Source of the DNA: Microcoleus sp. bin48.metabat.b7b8b9.023
GTDB taxonomy: Bacteria; Cyanobacteriota; Cyanobacteriia; Cyanobacteriales; Microcoleaceae
Reading direction: 5' to 3'
Length of the DNA: 64,000 nt
Assembly (NCBI RefSeq): GCF_013299185.1
Contig: NZ_JAAFKG010000005.1
Span: 32,858-96,857 of the forward strand
Shown: piece by piece, positions 60,641 to 64,000 of the stretch
How the letters are laid out: each line of letters opens with the position of its first letter
How positions within the stretch are numbered: position 1 is the first letter of the stretch
The notes under the pieces: generated by a model
Database searches by the model: none
What the model was told of the DNA's origin: nothing
Seen by the model: only the letters and a program-made list of their open reading frames with translations
Position numbers and translations under genes: made by a program

Positions 60641-61564
60641 TCATGTCGGCCGTCCGCACTGTCCCACTACCGCTAAGGGTTCTCGAATCGATCGCACAGA
60701 AACCGCAGACATAGATAGTAGCTTCACCCGATCGCAATCTGCACTCGCCCGATCGGGAAATGTACCCGATCGAATCGCTTCCCATAATGCGATCGTTGCG
60801 GGTTCTGGTTCGGTGGCTAATTCTTGTTCTAGAATCTGACAGCAGCGATCGTACTGCTTCAAAGCAGCCGTGCGCCGCCCGCACTGTGCCAAAATCCGCA
60901 TCAAACATTGATGGGCTGATTCATTCCAGGGTTCTAGTTCAAGCTGCCGTTGAGCGTAATGTTGTGCTTTTTGATAGTTATGCTGGTGTTCGTAGTGTGT
61001 GACAAGTGCCATACAGGCGTTGACCACAAATTCGTGGAAGCGTTGGCGATTCAGCATCACCCATGCTTCAAAGGCTTCGCTATCTGGAAGTTGAATTCGA
61101 TCGAGAAATGCTCCCCGGTACAAACCAACTGCTTGTTCTAAATCAGACACGCATTCTCGATCGAGTTCACCACCGGCATGGGAATGTTCGCTTGCTCGAT
61201 TAAGAGCGGGATAGCTTCGCCGCGCGTGCAATTGAGTCAATATAGCGACATCAGACGTATGCTCGCCCGCAGGATTAAACTGAATCGTATTGCGCGTGGT
61301 GAGAAATAGCGGTGAGTGAACCGTCGAATCTCCTAGCAGATGACGCAGCGTGCATAAGGCTTTGCGAAGATTGCTGCGAGCGTTTGACTCGCACCGATCT
61401 GACCACAACAGCGCAGCCAGAGAATCGCGGTGATGGGGATAGCTTGATTCGATCGCTAAATAAGCAAACAGCGCCCGCACTTTCTCATAGGGGAAATTCA
61501 GGATTGGCTGCCCGTTCACCATTACTTGCATCTGTCCGAGCAATGCTAACGCTAATCGAGTCAT
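60641..61564 (-). CDS. BTAD (SARP/AfsR-like) transcriptional activator-domain protein, possibly C-terminally truncated
   Basis: MTRLALALLGQMQVMVNGQPILNFPYEKVRALFAYLAIESSYPHHRDSLAALLWSD...LRKALCTLRHLLGD...YRGAFLDRI...WNESAHQCLMRILAQCGRRTAALKQYDRCCQILEQELATEPEPAT. Confidence 0.85.
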   Translation of the reverse strand: MTRLALALLGQMQVMVNGQPILNFPYEKVRALFAYLAIESSYPHHRDSLAALLWSDRCESNARSNLRKALCTLRHLLGDSTVHSPLFLTTRNTIQFNPAGEHTSDVAILTQLHARRSYPALNRASEHSHAGGELDRECVSDLEQAVGLYRGAFLDRIQLPDSEAFEAWVMLNRQRFHEFVVNACMALVTHYEHQHNYQKAQHYAQRQLELEPWNESAHQCLMRILAQCGRRTAALKQYDRCCQILEQELATEPEPATIALWEAIRSGTFPDRASADCDRVKLLSMSAVSVRSIREPLAVVGQCGRPT

Positions 61565-62068
61565 AATATTGTGCCTCTTACAAAAACTTAATTGAGTGAA
61601 TAGTGTGTGATTTGGGTCACTTTTCCGAACTTAAATTGTGCGTTTGAGTCAGTTATCTTTGCTGGGGATGCCAATTTTAAAATTCTTGCTACACTCTGCA
61701 TCCTTGGCTTGATTTCAGGCAATCAACCTACTTTTTTTACTGTTGCATGAGTTTTAGAAAATAGTATTAGTATCAGCGGGTTTATTTGACCTGATAAACC
61801 CAAGTTAAACGAATGCACTGACAATGCCAGCCAGAAAAAGTCATAAAAAGTCGTATGTATTCATTCAGGAGCATACAAAGTACCCACAGAGGTACTGATG
61901 AAAAAGATGATGTTTATAAAATTGCTGAGTTTGGCAAGGGTAGCTAAAACAGTAAAGCCAGAAATTTTTACCAATTCACGATCGATTCACGCTGCTGTGG
62001 ACGGTGCGTAGACGATGCCTTGTTAGGGTCTACACATCACTGGATTAACAAGAAACAGGAAACCCAAC

Positions 62069-62716
62069 ATGGATATTACAGGTACTAACGGCAACAACAA
62101 TCTGATCGGCTCTTTACAAGCTGATACAATCAGGGGACTTGGAGGAAACGATTTCATTCAAGGTCTTGACGGAGACGATCGCATCTTTGGTGATAACGGT
62201 GGTGCAGCCCTGCCGAGCGATGGTAACGACACAATCTTTGCTGGAAACGGAAATGATAACGTCCAGGGTAATGGTGGCAATGACGTACTTTTCGGTGGTA
62301 CTGGCAACGATGTGTTGAGTGGTGGCCAAGGCAACGATGTCTTGAATGGTGAGGCGGGCTCAGATTTCCTCACGGGGGGATTGGGCGATGACATCTTGAA
62401 TGGCTTCGGCAATCAATCTGGTGCTCAAGTTGACGATCTTTTAGGTGGAGGTGGTGCAGATACCTATGTGCTTGGCAATTTCTCCACTGCCTTCTACACT
62501 GCATCCAGCCAATTCGCGCTGATCCGAGGTTTTGCGCCGGGCGAGGGCGACAAGATTCAGATTAAGGGCAGTCTGTCTCAATACACGGTAAGGAAGGATC
62601 GCGATCTTCAACTGGGGGGCAGCGCATTTGACACGGAGATTCTGTTAAACGGAAACCGGATTGCTGTTATTCAAGACACGATCAATGTGCCTAATTCCTC
62701 GTTCTTTAGCGTTTAG
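62069..62716 (+). CDS. RTX/hemolysin-type calcium-binding repeat protein
   Basis: GLGGNDFIQGLDGDDRIFGDNGG...[54 protein letters not shown]. Confidence 0.93.
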   Translation: MDITGTNGNNNLIGSLQADTIRGLGGNDFIQGLDGDDRIFGDNGGAALPSDGNDTIFAGNGNDNVQGNGGNDVLFGGTGNDVLSGGQGNDVLNGEAGSDFLTGGLGDDILNGFGNQSGAQVDDLLGGGGADTYVLGNFSTAFYTASSQFALIRGFAPGEGDKIQIKGSLSQYTVRKDRDLQLGGSAFDTEILLNGNRIAVIQDTINVPNSSFFSV

Positions 62717-62903
62717 GAATCTGCTCGAAATAAAGCATCCATAATCGAGTCATGCAGGGTGCATGACGCCATATAACACACCAACATATAGCGTTTTGTA
62801 GGGGCAATCCACTCGTGGTTGCCCCTATTTCTTTGATAGTTGCGTCCAGGATTGACCGATTACCAATTGCCGATTACCAATTACCAATTATTACTTGAAA
62901 TTC

Positions 62904-63488
62904 TTAACTTTTTAAGCTAATAGCAGTTGCGATCGTCCACGCATCCACCAACAGCAACAACAGCGTACATAAAAGTAAAATAAGATACATCCAAGGCTGA
63001 GACAAAGGGCGAACATCTCTAGTATCAATGCCTGTTTTTGCTTGCACTAAACGCACTAATTTAGCAAATCCAGCCACTCGCATCGGTAGCAAATAACCTT
63101 CACCCGCATGACTCAAAAAATAATAAACAAGCCCTCCTTGACCGGTCGATCGAGGTTTAAGAGCCTTCACCTCAGTCCAAGGAAGATTCCAACCCCTGCG
63201 AAACACGCGCGGAAACCATTTCGGATAGGTAACTTCAATCGCCTCCTCGCTGAGGATTACCCGTTCGCTGAGCACGCCGTAAAGGCCCGCTGCGCCGATC
63301 GCAATTGCCGCCCAGAGTGCAGCGGGCGGAACGGGTGCTTTCGTTACTTCCGACAAAAACGGCAACGGAATACTCAGGGCGAAGTACAAACTCAACAGCG
63401 TGATTCTAATCAGCGGAGAAAGCCGGAATACTGCCGGCTCAAATACTGGGGGGGAAGATGGCGAAAGTGCGATCGGTTCTGCTGACAT
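62904..63488 (-). CDS. Hypothetical membrane protein with PH-like central region
   Basis: Paired TMs (ITLLSLYFALSIPLPFL / LWAAIAIGAAGLYGVL), EEAIEVTYPKWFPRVFRRGWNLPWTEVKALK, C-terminal TM. Confidence 0.65.
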   Translation of the reverse strand: MSAEPIALSPSSPPVFEPAVFRLSPLIRITLLSLYFALSIPLPFLSEVTKAPVPPAALWAAIAIGAAGLYGVLSERVILSEEAIEVTYPKWFPRVFRRGWNLPWTEVKALKPRSTGQGGLVYYFLSHAGEGYLLPMRVAGFAKLVRLVQAKTGIDTRDVRPLSQPWMYLILLLCTLLLLLVDAWTIATAISLKS

Positions 63489-63842
63489 GGGTAAACAGTT
63501 GACAGTTGACAGTTGACAGTTGACAGCGAAGTGATAAGAATGGAGATTTAAACTCCGTTCTTATCAGAATCTGCCGACCTGAGTAAGGGCTTCAAACCTG
63601 CTATTCGGTGAAATTTGATAAGCTGTTTAATGCTATTTTCGCACAACTGTTAGGCTGGTGAACCAAACTCAGGCAAATATGCAAAACATGACTGTATTTG
63701 CAGTGTTGAGTGTCGAGCTAAAATTCTATTCAGAAACTTTGATTCTTAACTGTTGAGTTTTTACCGCTTTGCAAGAGTTGGAATCTTGAGTACCCAGTTA
63801 TCAATTAACTGACAATTTATAACTCAAAACTCACAACTTATA

Positions 63843-64000
63843 TTAATCAACGGCTGTTAATGCGGGTACTGTCAAAGGTTCTGAGATTTCTCGGGATTTG
63901 GGGCGGCCGGCCATCATGGTGCGATCGCCCTTACCACCACCTCGCGATCTGTTAGGATTGATTGCAGAATACGGGCCTTCGTTAATCTGCAAGCGATCGC
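63843..64000 (-). CDS. Partial CDS (C-terminal end only), unknown product
   Basis: Reverse-strand reading ...DRLQINEGPYSAINPNRSRGGGKGDRTMMAGRPKSREISEPLTVPALTAVD*; open to the window edge. Confidence 0.5.
   Translation of the reverse strand, partial: DRLQINEGPYSAINPNRSRGGGKGDRTMMAGRPKSREISEPLTVPALTAVD

Overview
The window is a 64 kb stretch of cyanobacterial chromosome. Filamentous Oscillatoriales/Microcoleus-like is inferred from abundant GCGATCGC (HIP1) sites, tocopherol cyclase, ccs1/ccdA, an omega-3 desaturase and FeSOD. Housekeeping genes recognised: speD, queF, ccs1, ccdA, clpS, sodB, a BCP/PrxQ peroxiredoxin, tocopherol cyclase, cysE, PBP2, purL, purF and desB-like. Between these lie accessory loci. 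The most interesting are: (1) a compact RiPP locus, with a graspetide (omega-ester peptide) precursor carrying two TTxxxxEE core motifs behind a double-glycine leader, followed by an ATP-grasp ligase; (2) a 2,038-2,050 aa subtilase-containing polymorphic-toxin-like protein with a C-terminal HAE...CxxxC deaminase-like tip, overlapped by a DUF416 gene that is a candidate immunity gene; (3) a single-module NRPS (predicted GT2-halfC-A-T-TE) in which a family 2 glycosyltransferase replaces the catalytic half of the condensation domain; (4) an in-frame repeat element inserted in purL; (5) a MITE-like palindromic repeat family with recognisable terminal inverted repeats; (6) several toxin-antitoxin-like pairs, one bracketed by direct repeats; (7) a STAND/WD40 protein; (8) a formylglycine-generating-enzyme-like protein whose C-terminus resembles a DGR target. 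No CRISPR array, rRNA or tRNA gene was identified. All family assignments come from reading motifs by eye; no database search was run.
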